From Desulfobulbaceae bacterium (GTDB lineage Bacteria > Desulfobacterota > Desulfobulbia > Desulfobulbales > Desulfocapsaceae), in the NCBI GenBank assembly GCA_008933635.1, contig WBUQ01000001.1, positions 124,001-188,000 on the forward strand: 64,000 bases of DNA, read 5' to 3'. Of the stretch, positions 1-9,118 are shown one piece after another. The translations under genes and the position numbers were made by a program. Within the stretch, counting starts at the first letter, position 1, and the number at the start of each line of letters is the position of its first letter. The notes beneath the pieces are model-generated. The model was not told the DNA's origin, did no database searches, and was given only the letters and a program-made list of their open reading frames with translations.

Positions 1-2
1 TC

Positions 3-326
3 TCGGGGACCATCCGGGTCTTCAGTATTCTCGGCCGTTTTCTTGAGCACAGCCGGATTTATCGTTTTGAAAATGGCGGCGACCCTCTCTTTTTCATAGG
101 TTCGGCGGACTGGATGAAACGCAATCTTGACCGGCGGATGGAAACCATTGTTCCCGTCTTCAACCCCGAGATCAAGGCCGAACTGGAGAAAATCCTCTCC
201 GTTTACGAACGGGACAACACCTTTTCCTGGGAAATGCAGCCAGATGGCCGGTATGTGCGCAGGGCGCCGGAGGCCGGCGAGGAGCCTCTGGCAGCCCAGA
301 AATATTTTGCTTCATTTACCCGCTGA
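3..326 (+). CDS. ppk1: polyphosphate kinase 1, C-terminal end (partial)
   Basis: The open frame enters from the left edge and ends at TGA. It reads GRFLEHSRIYRFENGG, then FFIGSADWMKRNLDRR and VETIVPV-like residues, the conserved C-terminal phospholipase-D-like domain of PPK1, which reversibly makes polyphosphate from ATP. About 107 residues are visible, so the active-site histidine that is autophosphorylated lies upstream of the window. The ORF track begins at an internal methionine (114), but homology clearly runs to the window edge. The identification rests on recognisable family sequence and is confident. The gene is simply cut by the window, not broken. Confidence 0.93.
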   Translation, partial: SGTIRVFSILGRFLEHSRIYRFENGGDPLFFIGSADWMKRNLDRRMETIVPVFNPEIKAELEKILSVYERDNTFSWEMQPDGRYVRRAPEAGEEPLAAQKYFASFTR

Positions 327-417
327 GATTTGGAAATCCTGCATCTTGGTGTCAGGAGAACCTGATCCTGTCGGGAGGAACGTGCTGCGGGAAGGCACTA
401 TAAAATGCCGGGGAACT

Positions 418-972
418 CTACCAGAGCATGGTCAACAGGTAGAGCACGGGGAAAACAAATCCGGCACCGGTAAGGATAAGTCCGCGCCAGCGGGAAGCTC
501 CCCGGATCATCAGCAGCCCGGTCAAAGCGAGGATCAGCAGCGCAATCGCATAGATGTCGGCCAGCCATGTCCAGAGACCCTTGGCTTTGTTCAGATGCAG
601 ATAGTTTACTTCGAAAAGCAGCGGCCGACGTTTGACCCTCTCCTGCTGCACCTGTCCGGTATCCAGGTTTACATCGAGGGTATTGCCTTCAACAAAAATT
701 CTGATCGTCCGTGGTGAAAGCATTGCGACATTCTTCAACTTTGCCGTCTCTCCCAACGCCAGCAGAACCTGATCCACATAGGCCGCGTCCGGCTGCCGAT
801 CCCTTTGCAGAGGCGGGACCTCAGCCGTTGATTTCTCTATGGTATAGCTGGGGTTGAAGCCGTGTGAGGTGTGGTTGACCACCACCCCGCTGATGGCGTA
901 GATGATGGTCAGACCGATACAGAGGTAACCGATATCCCGGTGCAGGAGGTGGTTGAGCTTTCGCCAATGCAT
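418..972 (-). CDS. PepSY-associated transmembrane protein
   Basis: The 184-residue protein starts MHWRKLNHLLHRDIGY, the typical opening of PepSY-associated TM proteins. A membrane helix follows at about residues 13-33 (IGLTIIYAISGVVVNH), then a soluble periplasmic part, then two C-terminal helices at about 139-156 and 163-182. Relatives often sit with iron or haem uptake and redox genes, but the exact role is unknown. It lies 7 bases downstream of the DUF4920-like gene on the same strand, so the two are probably co-transcribed and may act together at the cytoplasmic membrane. Membrane location is seen in the sequence; function is inference. Confidence 0.8.
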   Translation of the reverse strand: MHWRKLNHLLHRDIGYLCIGLTIIYAISGVVVNHTSHGFNPSYTIEKSTAEVPPLQRDRQPDAAYVDQVLLALGETAKLKNVAMLSPRTIRIFVEGNTLDVNLDTGQVQQERVKRRPLLFEVNYLHLNKAKGLWTWLADIYAIALLILALTGLLMIRGASRWRGLILTGAGFVFPVLYLLTMLW

Positions 973-979
973 ATCGGAG

Positions 980-1441
980 CTACCGGATCACCGCGCCGAG
1001 TCCGCGGATGCGGAGGAAGTTCACCGGTCCGGTGATGGTGGCAGGGTCGAATGTGCCACCGGATTCCATGGCCTGATGTCTGGCCAGTTCCACCGCCTCT
1101 TCCCGAGAGAGCTTCAATTCCTCGGCGATGCCTTCCACCAGGGCAGTTCTCCCTTTGGCCTCCAGCGGAAAGACGATCTCTCCGTCCACAACTTTGACCT
1201 GAATTTTCTCGAACGGGATGTCGCTCGAGATATCCATCCAGCATCCCCGCGCTGCGCAGACGTTGATGACCATGCCTTCAATAAGTACCCGTTTACCGAC
1301 GTATTTGCCGGCATTCTTGTTGATATCTGAAACCTTGGTCACTTCTGTAAGCGTCAAGGGTTCTCCCAGCCTGATTTCCCCGGCAAGCACGAAACCGGGA
1401 AGGGGGAGAAGAAGCAATATCGCGAGCAGTAATCTTTTCAT
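980..1441 (-). CDS. DUF4920-like secreted OB-fold protein
   Basis: The ATG at 1441 (MKRLLLAILLLLPLPGFVLA) was chosen because it gives a clean signal peptide and has GAGG about 8 bases upstream. The ORF track start adds five residues. The mature part contains GKRVLIEGMVINVCAARGCWMDI, the signature of small periplasmic DUF4920 proteins, with a predicted OB fold and a CxxxxC pair that could bind metal or form a disulfide. It is followed by a PepSY-associated membrane protein in the same direction. The reaction is unknown. The C-terminal half (LSREEAVELARHQAMESGGTFDPATITGP) is a helical extension of unclear meaning. Confidence 0.75.
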   Translation of the reverse strand: MKRLLLAILLLLPLPGFVLAGEIRLGEPLTLTEVTKVSDINKNAGKYVGKRVLIEGMVINVCAARGCWMDISSDIPFEKIQVKVVDGEIVFPLEAKGRTALVEGIAEELKLSREEAVELARHQAMESGGTFDPATITGPVNFLRIRGLGAVIR

Positions 1442-1729
1442 GATGTCTGACCTCATATGGTTGAATGACTTTCAGATCCGACCTGGGAATCGTTTTGAGA
1501 ATGTTATTCATTCCCTTCAGATCTGCAAGCCTGTTTTCCGCAATCGAAAATTTTCACCAGTTATATCGTGAGGACGGTTAGAAATACTCTTGATGATAGT
1601 TTTATTTATTGAAAAACTATCGAAAAACTTACATTGCAAACAGGGCCAACGGACATATCGTTAAGGCAAGGAAAGCAATCCACGAAAAGATTGCGCCAGA
1701 CATCACCAACTACAACGAAGAGGTGCATC

Positions 1730-1900
1730 ATGAGAGGCGATTACGGATCCCTGGTATGGGTCAATGATAAGGACGGGCATGAGTATGTATGTATCGCAGA
1801 AGGCAATGTCGGTGACAAGCAGGACTTTGATGCTCTTTCAGAGAGTGAAAGGGCCACCTGTGCAGACACCAACCATTTCATCCCCACCGATCGCTGGTAG
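1730..1900 (+). CDS. small hypothetical protein (56 aa)
   Basis: The ORF track start at 1634 is not supported. The ATG at 1730 (MRGDYGSLVWVNDKDGHEYVCIAEG) has GAAGAGG upstream at good spacing. The protein is acidic and soluble, with no signal peptide or membrane helix, and ends PTDRW. It is not recognised. It stands alone between divergent or convergent neighbours, with about 270 bases of AT-richer DNA before it. It is plausibly a real small gene because of the ribosome site and protein-like composition. Confidence 0.5.
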   Translation: MRGDYGSLVWVNDKDGHEYVCIAEGNVGDKQDFDALSESERATCADTNHFIPTDRW

Positions 1901-2138
1901 GCTCCCTTGAGAGGCGCTGGCAGCAGAGAAAAGTGCCGCCGGCGCCTGGAATGGCTTTCATCTCATCGAGTATTGTTAATCCTGCCAGTGGCGCAAGAAT
2001 TGTCTATCCTTGGCTGAACCGCGGACAATCAAAATGCCCGGTGGGTTGTGGATTGCCAGTGACAAGAATCTCAATTTATGCTTCTGAAGGCTGCGGACAC
2101 AGGTTATTGTTGGCCGGTGTCAACGATACGGCGTTTCG

Positions 2139-3050
2139 TCATGCTTTTTGATCCATTTCAGCGCCGAAGACCCTCAGAGGGAAATCATGCAGCTGCTGGT
2201 TCCGGTCCTGGAAATTTCTTACCTGTCCATTCTTTCTGGTTTCGGCAAGGGAGGAGAGGGCGAGTTCGGAAGAAATCCATTGCCCTTGATTCAAGAGGCT
2301 TTCCGTCAGGATACCGTCTTGCGGAAAGCCGTCGTCGATGGGAGTCAGGATGGCGGCGCTGCCGATATTGACATCGACCGCTTCTGACCAGCCGGCAACG
2401 CCCACCGTTGCCGATTGCACGACAAAACATTGATTTTCCAACGCCCTGGCTCGGCAGCTGACTCGGACGCGGTGATGGCCGTGAGTGGTGTCGGTGCAGC
2501 TGGGAACCAGCAGGACATCCGCCCCTGCTTCCACCAGTTTTCTGGCGATGTGGGGGAATTCGATATCGTAGCAGATACAGATGCCGAGTGTCCCGGAGTC
2601 GGTGGGAAAGATGGTGAGGGCATCACCCCCATCAATCCCCAGCTGTTCAGATTCGAAGCGGGTCATCACCAGTTTGTCCTGAAAGCCGAAACTGCCGTCC
2701 GGGAAAAAAAAATGGCAGCGGTTGCGGAAGGTGTGCCCATTGGCTACGACCGGGAATGTCCCGGCTGCGATGTGGAGTGCATGTCGTTTGGCCATCTGGC
2801 TGAAGAGCTCGATAAAATCCGGTAAAATATCCTGCAGTGCTGACAGTTGAAGGGATAACGAAAGATGGCTCCTTTTCGGAAGCAGCGAGACCAGCTCCAT
2901 CGCCAAATATTCAGGAAACAGAGCGAGCTGAGCTCCTGCAGCTGCAGCCTGATGCAGCCAGATATCGATTTTTGTTGCGTAGGACTTCCAGTCGAGCAGT
3001 TTCTCGATGGGGTAGGCTGCCGCAGCGACCAGCATTTTTTTGCCATTCAT
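2139..3050 (-). CDS. carbon-nitrogen hydrolase (nitrilase superfamily)
   Basis: The 303-residue protein carries the three catalytic positions of the superfamily: glutamate in LFPEYL (near 47), lysine in GFQDKLVMTRFE, and cysteine in GICICYDIEFP. It should hydrolyse a non-peptide C-N bond (amide or nitrile); the substrate cannot be read from sequence. It starts 10 bases after the GNAT acetyltransferase gene ends, on the same strand. Fused or adjacent GNAT and nitrilase domains form a known arrangement in one nitrilase branch, which supports joint function in amide metabolism or acylation/deacylation. No signal peptide, so cytoplasmic. Confidence 0.88.
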   Translation of the reverse strand: MNGKKMLVAAAAYPIEKLLDWKSYATKIDIWLHQAAAAGAQLALFPEYLAMELVSLLPKRSHLSLSLQLSALQDILPDFIELFSQMAKRHALHIAAGTFPVVANGHTFRNRCHFFFPDGSFGFQDKLVMTRFESEQLGIDGGDALTIFPTDSGTLGICICYDIEFPHIARKLVEAGADVLLVPSCTDTTHGHHRVRVSCRARALENQCFVVQSATVGVAGWSEAVDVNIGSAAILTPIDDGFPQDGILTESLLNQGQWISSELALSSLAETRKNGQVRNFQDRNQQLHDFPLRVFGAEMDQKA

Positions 3051-3060
3051 AGCACGGTAT

Positions 3061-3690
3061 TTACAAGGATTTCAGCCAGAACATCATCTGATGCCGGGTC
3101 TCGAAGGTCTGGCCGATGTCCTTCCAGCTATAGTAGGTGACGAGTGAAGGTTCGGGCGTGTAGCCGAAGTGCTTCCAGATGGCATCGAGTGGTTGATATC
3201 CTGGTGGGCGCAGCGGATGGTCGTCGGGTCGGACCACAGCGCAGAAACAGCACATTTCCAGGCCGAGACTGCGGGCATATTCTTCACGGCTTTCCATGAA
3301 GAGGCGATAGAGCCCGCGGCCCCGGAATCGTTCCAGCAGAACAGACTCGCCGCAATAGAATAGCCTGGCAGGATCGAAGCCACGGTCGATCAAAGGCTGT
3401 TTGCATTCCTCCGTCTCGTACTGCATCGGGACACCGGTGGAAGCACCCACGATCAGGCCGTACTCCCTGTCGATGGCAAGCGCCGCCATTGCCAGCTCGG
3501 CTGAACAATAGGTTTGCAGGTAATGTTCCTCATATGCCGGATTGCCATCGTACAGGTAGGGAAACTGGCGAAAGACCTCGATTCTCAACCGGGCAAGATC
3601 GGCGATATGGGGCAGCAGATCTTTGCCGGAGACAATTTTCAGGTCGACCGGGGAGGGGTTCCTCTGCCATGGGTGAGGTGAAATGTCCAC
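3061..3690 (-). CDS. GNAT-family N-acetyltransferase
   Basis: The frame begins at GTG (3690) and encodes 209 residues: LKIVSGKDLLPHIADLARLRIEVFRQFPYLYDG, then LFYCGESVLLERFRGRGLYRLFMESREEYARSLG. The last stretch contains the acetyl-CoA-binding RGRGLY-type motif A of GNAT enzymes. It probably transfers an acyl group to an amine. It lies 13 bases after the histidine kinase gene and 10 bases before the nitrilase gene, so all three minus-strand genes may be one transcript. The acceptor is unknown. Confidence 0.82.
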   Translation of the reverse strand: MDISPHPWQRNPSPVDLKIVSGKDLLPHIADLARLRIEVFRQFPYLYDGNPAYEEHYLQTYCSAELAMAALAIDREYGLIVGASTGVPMQYETEECKQPLIDRGFDPARLFYCGESVLLERFRGRGLYRLFMESREEYARSLGLEMCCFCAVVRPDDHPLRPPGYQPLDAIWKHFGYTPEPSLVTYYSWKDIGQTFETRHQMMFWLKSL

Positions 3691-3703
3691 TTTCGTCAGA
3701 GAA

Positions 3704-5737
3704 TTACTTGTTGAGCAGGCTGGGTATCCATTTCACCAGAATGCCATGCAGCGTTTGGAGATCTATCGGCTTCGTGAGGTGGTCGTTCATCCCGGCGGCC
3801 AGGCTGGCATCGGCATCTTCTTTCCGGGCATGGCTGGTCATGGCGATGATCGGTACCGTATTGCCGGCTTCTCGGATCATGCGGGTTGCAGTCAGCCCGT
3901 CCAAATCCGGCATCTGAATGTCCATCAGAATAAGATCGAAGCGGCCATCCATCGCCAGTTCAACGGCTCTCCGACCGTTTTCGGCCATGGAGATATGAAA
4001 TCCTGCCTGACCGAGCAGCACGCCCAGCAGATCACGATTGAGGGCGTGATCGTCAACAACCAGGATACTTTTCCCTGCCACGCTTTCGGGGGTAAAAATC
4101 AACGGCGCTGCCTCTGGTCTTTCCGCGAATTCCTCCTGGCTTCGGCCAAAGGGGATGGTGACGGAGAACTGGCTTCCGATGCCCGATCGGCTTTCGAAGG
4201 CGATGGTTCCATTCATCAATTCCGTCAGTTTCTTGCTGATCACCAGTCCCAGGCCGGTTCCGCCGTATTTCCGGGTAAGGGATCCGTCGATCTGGCTGAA
4301 AGGCTTGAAAAGTTTATCCTGTTCGCCTTTGGCGATGCCGATGCCGGTATCATCGACGGTGAATTTGATCACCATCGTTTCCCCTGTTTTTTCGATTGGT
4401 TCGATCCGCAGGAGAACGTGACCTTTTTCGGTGAACTTAATGGCGTTGCCGACAAGGTTCATCAGGATCTGCTTGAGACGTGACGGATCACCCCTAACCA
4501 CCTCGTCGTCTTCCACCTGCACCTCGACCATGAATTCAATTTCCTTGGCCTGAGCCATCGACAGCTGCAGCCTGTGTACTTCGTTGACGATATCCAGGAC
4601 CCTGAACTGCTCCATCTCAAGGTTCAGCTGACCTGCTTCAACTTTGGAAAAGTCCAGGATATCATTGACGATAGTAATCAGCAGGCTGGCTGAGTCGCTG
4701 ATATTCTTGACATATCCTGTCTGCTCTGGCGACAGCTCTGTCCCCAGGGTCAAATGGGTCATACCGGTGATGATATTGATCGGCGTGCGGATCTCATGGG
4801 ACATATTTGCCAGAAATTTGCTCTTTTCCCGGTTGGCCTGCTCAGCTTCGTCCCTGGCCTTTTCCAGCTCAACCTGGGCCCTGAGGCGTTCTTCGGCCAG
4901 CCGTTCCAGGTTGCTCCGCTGGGTGTGCAGTTCGATGTTTTTCCTGTACAGTTCCCGGTTGTGGTAAAAAAAGAACAGCAGGAAGGGCAGAGTAAGGGTG
5001 ATGAAGTAGAGCACGTGGAGCAGCGAAGCCACGAGTTCCTTGCGGAGCAGCTCCTTGACATGGCTGATATCTATATCGGCACAGGAGAGGAAGCGCCTCC
5101 CACCGGCGGAAACCTGGGGGATGGCAATGGAGCGGAAATCTCCCCACTGGTCGCTGTACGAGGCATATTTGACGGTGTTGCTGGTATAGGCCTCTTTGAA
5201 TTCTGCCGGAATGTCGCCGTACGGGAGGAAATACCATCGTTTTTTTTCCTTGGCCTCCTCATTGCTGACGGTTGGAGCAGAAAAATAGTACTTCCCATCT
5301 TTCTCGACGAGCGTGTACATCCAGGCAAAATCGGTCTGTCTGGCGAAACTGTTGAAGGCCTCCCGGTTTTTCATCTCCTCTGCGAATGTGATGGAGTTCT
5401 CGTCAACAGCCCGGTCGTGAAAGTCGGGGGCGACCATGAAGCGCAGACTGCTAGCCGCCAGGAAGAGGTTTCTGTCAAGGTGGCTGTATAGGGTTTTCCT
5501 GGCTTTGCCGTTTTCCCAAAGGACATACCCCGTCACTCCGGCGAGGTATGCCAGAAAGCAGAGCAGCATGAATAATCGGGATCTGTTGGATATCCTGTTC
5601 AACATCAGTGCGGATCCGTGGAGTAGAGCGATAGGAAGGTCGATGCCAGCCGGGATTAATGACTTTTCGGTGGAAGGAAGAGAGGGATAATCGTCGTCTA
5701 TCAGGACCACCTTTATGCGAATCATTCTATCTTCCAA
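3704..5737 (-). CDS. hybrid sensor histidine kinase with C-terminal receiver
   Basis: The frame encodes 677 residues. Order seen: a transmembrane helix near 53-73, a periplasmic sensor region (about 75-235), a second helix near 240-262, a coiled coil, a HisKA dimer domain ([16 protein letters not shown]), an HATPase domain ([26 protein letters not shown]), then a receiver ([39 protein letters not shown]). It should autophosphorylate on histidine and pass phosphate to its own aspartate. The start is uncertain: MLNRIS at 5605 precedes the first helix directly, while the upstream residues [15 protein letters not shown] look like the beginning of another receiver. It probably heads the transcript with the GNAT and nitrilase genes. 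Confidence 0.9.
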   Translation of the reverse strand: MEDRMIRIKVVLIDDDYPSLPSTEKSLIPAGIDLPIALLHGSALMLNRISNRSRLFMLLCFLAYLAGVTGYVLWENGKARKTLYSHLDRNLFLAASSLRFMVAPDFHDRAVDENSITFAEEMKNREAFNSFARQTDFAWMYTLVEKDGKYYFSAPTVSNEEAKEKKRWYFLPYGDIPAEFKEAYTSNTVKYASYSDQWGDFRSIAIPQVSAGGRRFLSCADIDISHVKELLRKELVASLLHVLYFITLTLPFLLFFFYHNRELYRKNIELHTQRSNLERLAEERLRAQVELEKARDEAEQANREKSKFLANMSHEIRTPINIITGMTHLTLGTELSPEQTGYVKNISDSASLLITIVNDILDFSKVEAGQLNLEMEQFRVLDIVNEVHRLQLSMAQAKEIEFMVEVQVEDDEVVRGDPSRLKQILMNLVGNAIKFTEKGHVLLRIEPIEKTGETMVIKFTVDDTGIGIAKGEQDKLFKPFSQIDGSLTRKYGGTGLGLVISKKLTELMNGTIAFESRSGIGSQFSVTIPFGRSQEEFAERPEAAPLIFTPESVAGKSILVVDDHALNRDLLGVLLGQAGFHISMAENGRRAVELAMDGRFDLILMDIQMPDLDGLTATRMIREAGNTVPIIAMTSHARKEDADASLAAGMNDHLTKPIDLQTLHGILVKWIPSLLNK

Positions 5738-5820
5738 GGTGTGGAGTTGTCCAGCGCATCGGTGGGTGAAATGCGAAATTCTTGAGCGGAACAGGAGAGG
5801 TTGAAGAGGTTGAGGGAAAG

Positions 5821-6483
5821 ATGAACGAGAAGGATTACGGTTTTGGCAAAAGAAGTCGCCGTGATGGTGTATACTGGTCAGCTCATGATGCGATTCAGCG
5901 TGATCATCAAACTGCAGGGAGCGTGGGAGTGATCGTCGAAGACAGCGAAAAGGAAAACAATTGGGAGATCTTCCCGGACAGGGTGCTGCTGCAGACCCCG
6001 ATTGTGACGATCAAGACGGGACCGGTTCTCTGTGGACGGAGCGGCCGACGGAAGGATTTCTATCTCTTCGATTTTCCTGATTGGGTCAATGTTGTGGCAG
6101 TAACCTCCGATGGCCAGATCGTTCTCATCAGGCAGTTCCGCTACGGATCCAACCGAGTGGAAATCGAGATACCTGGAGGGATGGTCGACCCCGGCGAGGA
6201 CCCGGTTGCCGCAGGTTGCCGGGAACTGCTCGAAGAGACAGGCTATGCGGGTATCCATGCGAGGATCATCGGCAGGGTCTGTCCGAATCCGGCGATTCAG
6301 CGTAATCACTGTTATACCGTGCTGGTCGAACAGGCGCGCAAGGTGGAAGAACCGCGAATGGATGAAATGGAAGACATTGAGACCTCACTGGTCACGGTTG
6401 AAGCAGTCCGGGCATACATGACTTCGGGGCAGATCGAGCATGGTCTGGTTCTCAATGCCCTGATGTTTTATCTGAGTGTTTGA
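5821..6483 (+). CDS. NUDIX hydrolase (ADP-ribose pyrophosphatase-like)
   Basis: The ATG at 5821 is preferred over the TTG at 5782 because GAGGTTGAGGGAAAG lies just upstream. The 220-residue protein has a full Nudix box, [24 protein letters not shown] (about residues 119-142), with the REllEE metal-binding glutamates intact. The preceding strand pattern ([33 protein letters not shown]) is typical of ADP-sugar pyrophosphatases. The first 50 residues are a poorly conserved leader. It overlaps the GTG of the transglutaminase frame and likely forms an operon with it. Confidence 0.88.
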   Translation: MNEKDYGFGKRSRRDGVYWSAHDAIQRDHQTAGSVGVIVEDSEKENNWEIFPDRVLLQTPIVTIKTGPVLCGRSGRRKDFYLFDFPDWVNVVAVTSDGQIVLIRQFRYGSNRVEIEIPGGMVDPGEDPVAAGCRELLEETGYAGIHARIIGRVCPNPAIQRNHCYTVLVEQARKVEEPRMDEMEDIETSLVTVEAVRAYMTSGQIEHGLVLNALMFYLSV

Positions 6484-6505
6484 CCAACTGAAAAAGGATC
6501 CGGAG

Positions 6506-7240
6506 ATGCGGAAAAAGCATTTGGTTGTGGCGGGTGGAGAGGGTGAAAAGACCAGGGATGAGCTTGCTGCCTGTCTTTGCCCGACGGTCTTTATAGACAG
6601 CGACAATCCAGTGGTCGCCGACTACGCGGAGAGGATCTGCGGTCGGACGGACGCTGCCAGCGACAAGGAAAAGGCGATCAACCTGTATTATGCGGTACGG
6701 GATGAAATCCGCTATGATCCTTATGACCTGCAGTATTCCATCGGAGCCCTGAAGGCGAGCGCGGTGATCGCCAAGGGATCCGGATATTGCGTCGCCAAGG
6801 CCGTAGTCCTGGCAGCGGTAGCCAGACAACAGGGGATTCCAGCCAGGCTGGGGTTCGCTGATGTCAGGAATCACCTGTCAACGGCCAGGTTGCGCGAAGC
6901 CATGGGGACCGACCTCTTCATCTATCACGGGTACACCGAACTGCTGATCGAAGGTCGGTGGGTCAAGGCCACGCCGGCTTTCAACCTTTCACTCTGTCAG
7001 CGGTTTCAGGTGATGCCTCTCGAGTTTGATGGCGAGCACGATTCCATCTTTCACGAGTTCACCACCGAGGGTGAACGGCACATGGAATACGTCAAGGACC
7101 ACGGCAGTTTTAGCGATCTGCCGTTCGAGGAGATTTTTGCAGCCTATCGTCGGCAATATCCACGGATGTTTGCCGCAAACGGAGCTGTCAACCGGGGAGA
7201 TTTCCATCAAGAAGCAGCGGAGGAACGGAAAATGGGATGA
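6506..7240 (+). CDS. transglutaminase-like superfamily protein
   Basis: The ATG at 6506 follows AAAGGATCCGGAG; a GTG at 6476 overlapping the NUDIX stop is an alternative. The 244-residue cytoplasmic protein has the papain-like core: SGYCVAKAVVLAAVARQQGIPARLGF (cysteine 95) and YHGYTELLIEGRWVKATPAFN (histidine 141). These families act as proteases, deamidases or cross-linkers; the substrate is unknown. It directly follows the NUDIX gene, and the spacing suggests co-transcription. There is no signal peptide. Confidence 0.8.
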   Translation: MRKKHLVVAGGEGEKTRDELAACLCPTVFIDSDNPVVADYAERICGRTDAASDKEKAINLYYAVRDEIRYDPYDLQYSIGALKASAVIAKGSGYCVAKAVVLAAVARQQGIPARLGFADVRNHLSTARLREAMGTDLFIYHGYTELLIEGRWVKATPAFNLSLCQRFQVMPLEFDGEHDSIFHEFTTEGERHMEYVKDHGSFSDLPFEEIFAAYRRQYPRMFAANGAVNRGDFHQEAAEERKMG

Positions 7241-7490
7241 TCGGCAGGTATTTTGCCTCTCGGCGGCGTGAAATGAGCCGGTGGTTGCCCGGGGAACAGG
7301 ATTTTTGCCGTCAGCTCTGCTTGAGAGCTGAGATCCACCAAAAGTGAAAAGATTTGCCGGTTTTTTTCGGTTCCAGTATCATCGACTGAGGGAAGTCGTC
7401 GATCACAGAATGGGGAAGGTCGGTGTTCCCGGAATTGAGGGTCGGTCTGCCGCGATGCGGAAAGGCAATTCAGAGAAAAGGCGGTAAAGG

Positions 7491-7814
7491 ATGAGTGTAT
7501 ATCCGCTCTTCTATCAGTTCGAAGTGCGGCCTGTGGCCGGAAACAGCCAGCACGAGGTCCTTGCCGGGGCGATTGCAACAGTCATGGTGTTTGCCGAAAC
7601 GGAAGAGGTTGGGCGCGCCCGCAGCACCAGGTTCATTGCACGCCGGAACTGGCAGATTGTTGCGGTCAAGCGAGTGATGCGGATGTGTTCACGGCATGTT
7701 GCCGACCTCCAGCCGCACTTTCGCGCTCTCTACCAGCAGGCGGAGCAATTCGGCATTGCCGCCCAATTCGACGGCTGGAAGCGACATGGATACCATGGCC
7801 GGCCAAAGTCGTGA
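7491..7814 (+). CDS. hypothetical protein (107 aa)
   Basis: ATG at 7491 is preceded by GCGGTAAAGG. The protein (MSVYPLFYQFEVRPVAGNSQHEVLAGAIATVMVFAETEEVGRAR) has no recognised domain, signal peptide or membrane helix. The C-terminal part is basic. It lies 46 bases before the Gfo/Idh/MocA oxidoreductase on the same strand and could be co-transcribed with it. The 250 bases before it carry only shadow frames and a few short inverted repeats. Confidence 0.5.
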   Translation: MSVYPLFYQFEVRPVAGNSQHEVLAGAIATVMVFAETEEVGRARSTRFIARRNWQIVAVKRVMRMCSRHVADLQPHFRALYQQAEQFGIAAQFDGWKRHGYHGRPKS

Positions 7815-7860
7815 TTGACGAACTGCTGCCGCTTCCCGCTGCCTCCCGGAGAGATGGAAC

Positions 7861-8859
7861 ATGAGCAGGGTGCGTTGGGGGATCTTAGGTACTGCCAGGA
7901 TCGGCACCGAAAGAGTCATTCCGGCCGTGCAGTCAAGCCGCTACGGAGAGGTGGCCGGCATTGCCTCAAGGAGCATAGCCAGAGCCGAGTCCGCTGCCAG
8001 GCGGCTGGGTATCCCGAAATATTACGGCTCGTACGATGACTTGCTGGCCGATAATAATATCGATGCGGCATATATTCCCCTGCCCAATCATCTCCATGTC
8101 GAGTGGACGATCCGGGCAATGATGGCCGGTAAGCATGTCCTCTGCGAGAAGCCGATTGCGCTGAATTTCGGAGAAGCCCGGTTGCTGCTTCAGCAGAAGA
8201 AGTTGTTTCCCGATCTCAAGGTGATGGAGGCCTTCATGTATCGCCATCACCCCCAATGGACCATGGCCCGCGGTATTGTCAGGGATGGAGGAATAGGGGA
8301 ATTGCGGACCATCCAGTCATTTTTTTCCTATTTCAATACTGATCCCGGTAACATCAGAAATATCAGGGAGGCAGGTGGCGGCAGCCTGATGGATATCGGC
8401 TGCTATTCCGTATCCTTATCGAGATACCTCTTTGATCAGGAACCGTTGCGGGTAATCGGACTGGTCGATCGCGACCCGGTTTTTCATACCGACCGGATGT
8501 TCTGCGGGATCATGGAATTCGCCGCAGGAACCTCGACGTTTACCTGTTCCACGCAACTCCAGCCGTTACAGCGGGTAGTCATCGTCGGAAGTGAGGGGGT
8601 GGTGGAAATCGACACGCCGTTCAATTCCCTGCCGGATCGGGAATGTACGCTCAGGCTGATGAAAAAGAACGGCGTGGAGTTGCTTTCCATACCTCCCAGC
8701 AACCAGTATGCCGAACAGTGTGACGTGTTTTCCCAAGCCATCCTCGACGGCAATGACCCGCCCTTTACACTGGAGGACGCAGCAGCCAATATGCGATGGA
8801 TTGAGTTACTGATGAGAAGCGCCGATCAGCAGCAATGGCTTTCCGCTGCAAAACGATAG
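7861..8859 (+). CDS. Gfo/Idh/MocA-family NAD(P)-dependent oxidoreductase
   Basis: The 332-residue protein starts MSRVRWGILGTARIG, a Rossmann dinucleotide-binding loop, and has the EKPIAL motif (GKHVLCEKPIALNFGEA) with the family lysine. GGGSLMDIGCYSVSL supplies the C-terminal domain active-site aspartate and nearby residues. It probably oxidises or reduces a sugar, inositol or diol; the substrate is not readable. GGAGAGATGGAAC lies just upstream of the ATG. It is followed at once by a small gene on the same strand. Confidence 0.9.
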   Translation: MSRVRWGILGTARIGTERVIPAVQSSRYGEVAGIASRSIARAESAARRLGIPKYYGSYDDLLADNNIDAAYIPLPNHLHVEWTIRAMMAGKHVLCEKPIALNFGEARLLLQQKKLFPDLKVMEAFMYRHHPQWTMARGIVRDGGIGELRTIQSFFSYFNTDPGNIRNIREAGGGSLMDIGCYSVSLSRYLFDQEPLRVIGLVDRDPVFHTDRMFCGIMEFAAGTSTFTCSTQLQPLQRVVIVGSEGVVEIDTPFNSLPDRECTLRLMKKNGVELLSIPPSNQYAEQCDVFSQAILDGNDPPFTLEDAAANMRWIELLMRSADQQQWLSAAKR

Positions 8860-8870
8860 AGGAGAAAGAA

Positions 8871-9074
8871 ATGACTGACGATATTGGCCGCCGGCTGGTC
8901 GAAGCCCTCAAGACGCCCCAGACATCCGGCAGTCATGAGAGTTTTTTGAAGGCCTTGGAGTTGACCAAGGCCTACGCAGGTTCTGGTTCGGTGACTCATT
9001 TCAGTGCAGTGGCACGATTGTTCTACGATCTTTTTGAAATGTTTGAAACCGGCCACGATCCGCGGCAGAAATAA
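8871..9074 (+). CDS. small hypothetical protein (67 aa)
   Basis: The ATG at 8871 (MTDDIGRRLVEALKTPQTSGSHESFLKALELTKAYAG) has GAGGAGAAAGAA immediately upstream, better than the ORF track start at 8835 that lies inside the oxidoreductase gene. The product looks all-helical and soluble. It is not recognised. It begins 11 bases after the oxidoreductase stop, so is likely the last gene of that operon, facing the convergent HD-domain gene. Confidence 0.55.
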   Translation: MTDDIGRRLVEALKTPQTSGSHESFLKALELTKAYAGSGSVTHFSAVARLFYDLFEMFETGHDPRQK

Positions 9075-9118
9075 CGGCGATTGCGCAATACCTCCAGCGT
9101 GATGACCGGTCGTTCCTT

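Noticed and set aside
127-717. Plus-strand ORF of 196 codons
   Set aside because: It overlaps the ppk1 end and the antisense of the PepSY gene in other frames; its translation is arginine/proline-rich with no family features.
909-1244. Minus-strand ORF of 111 codons
   Set aside because: A shadow frame inside the DUF4920-like and PepSY genes.
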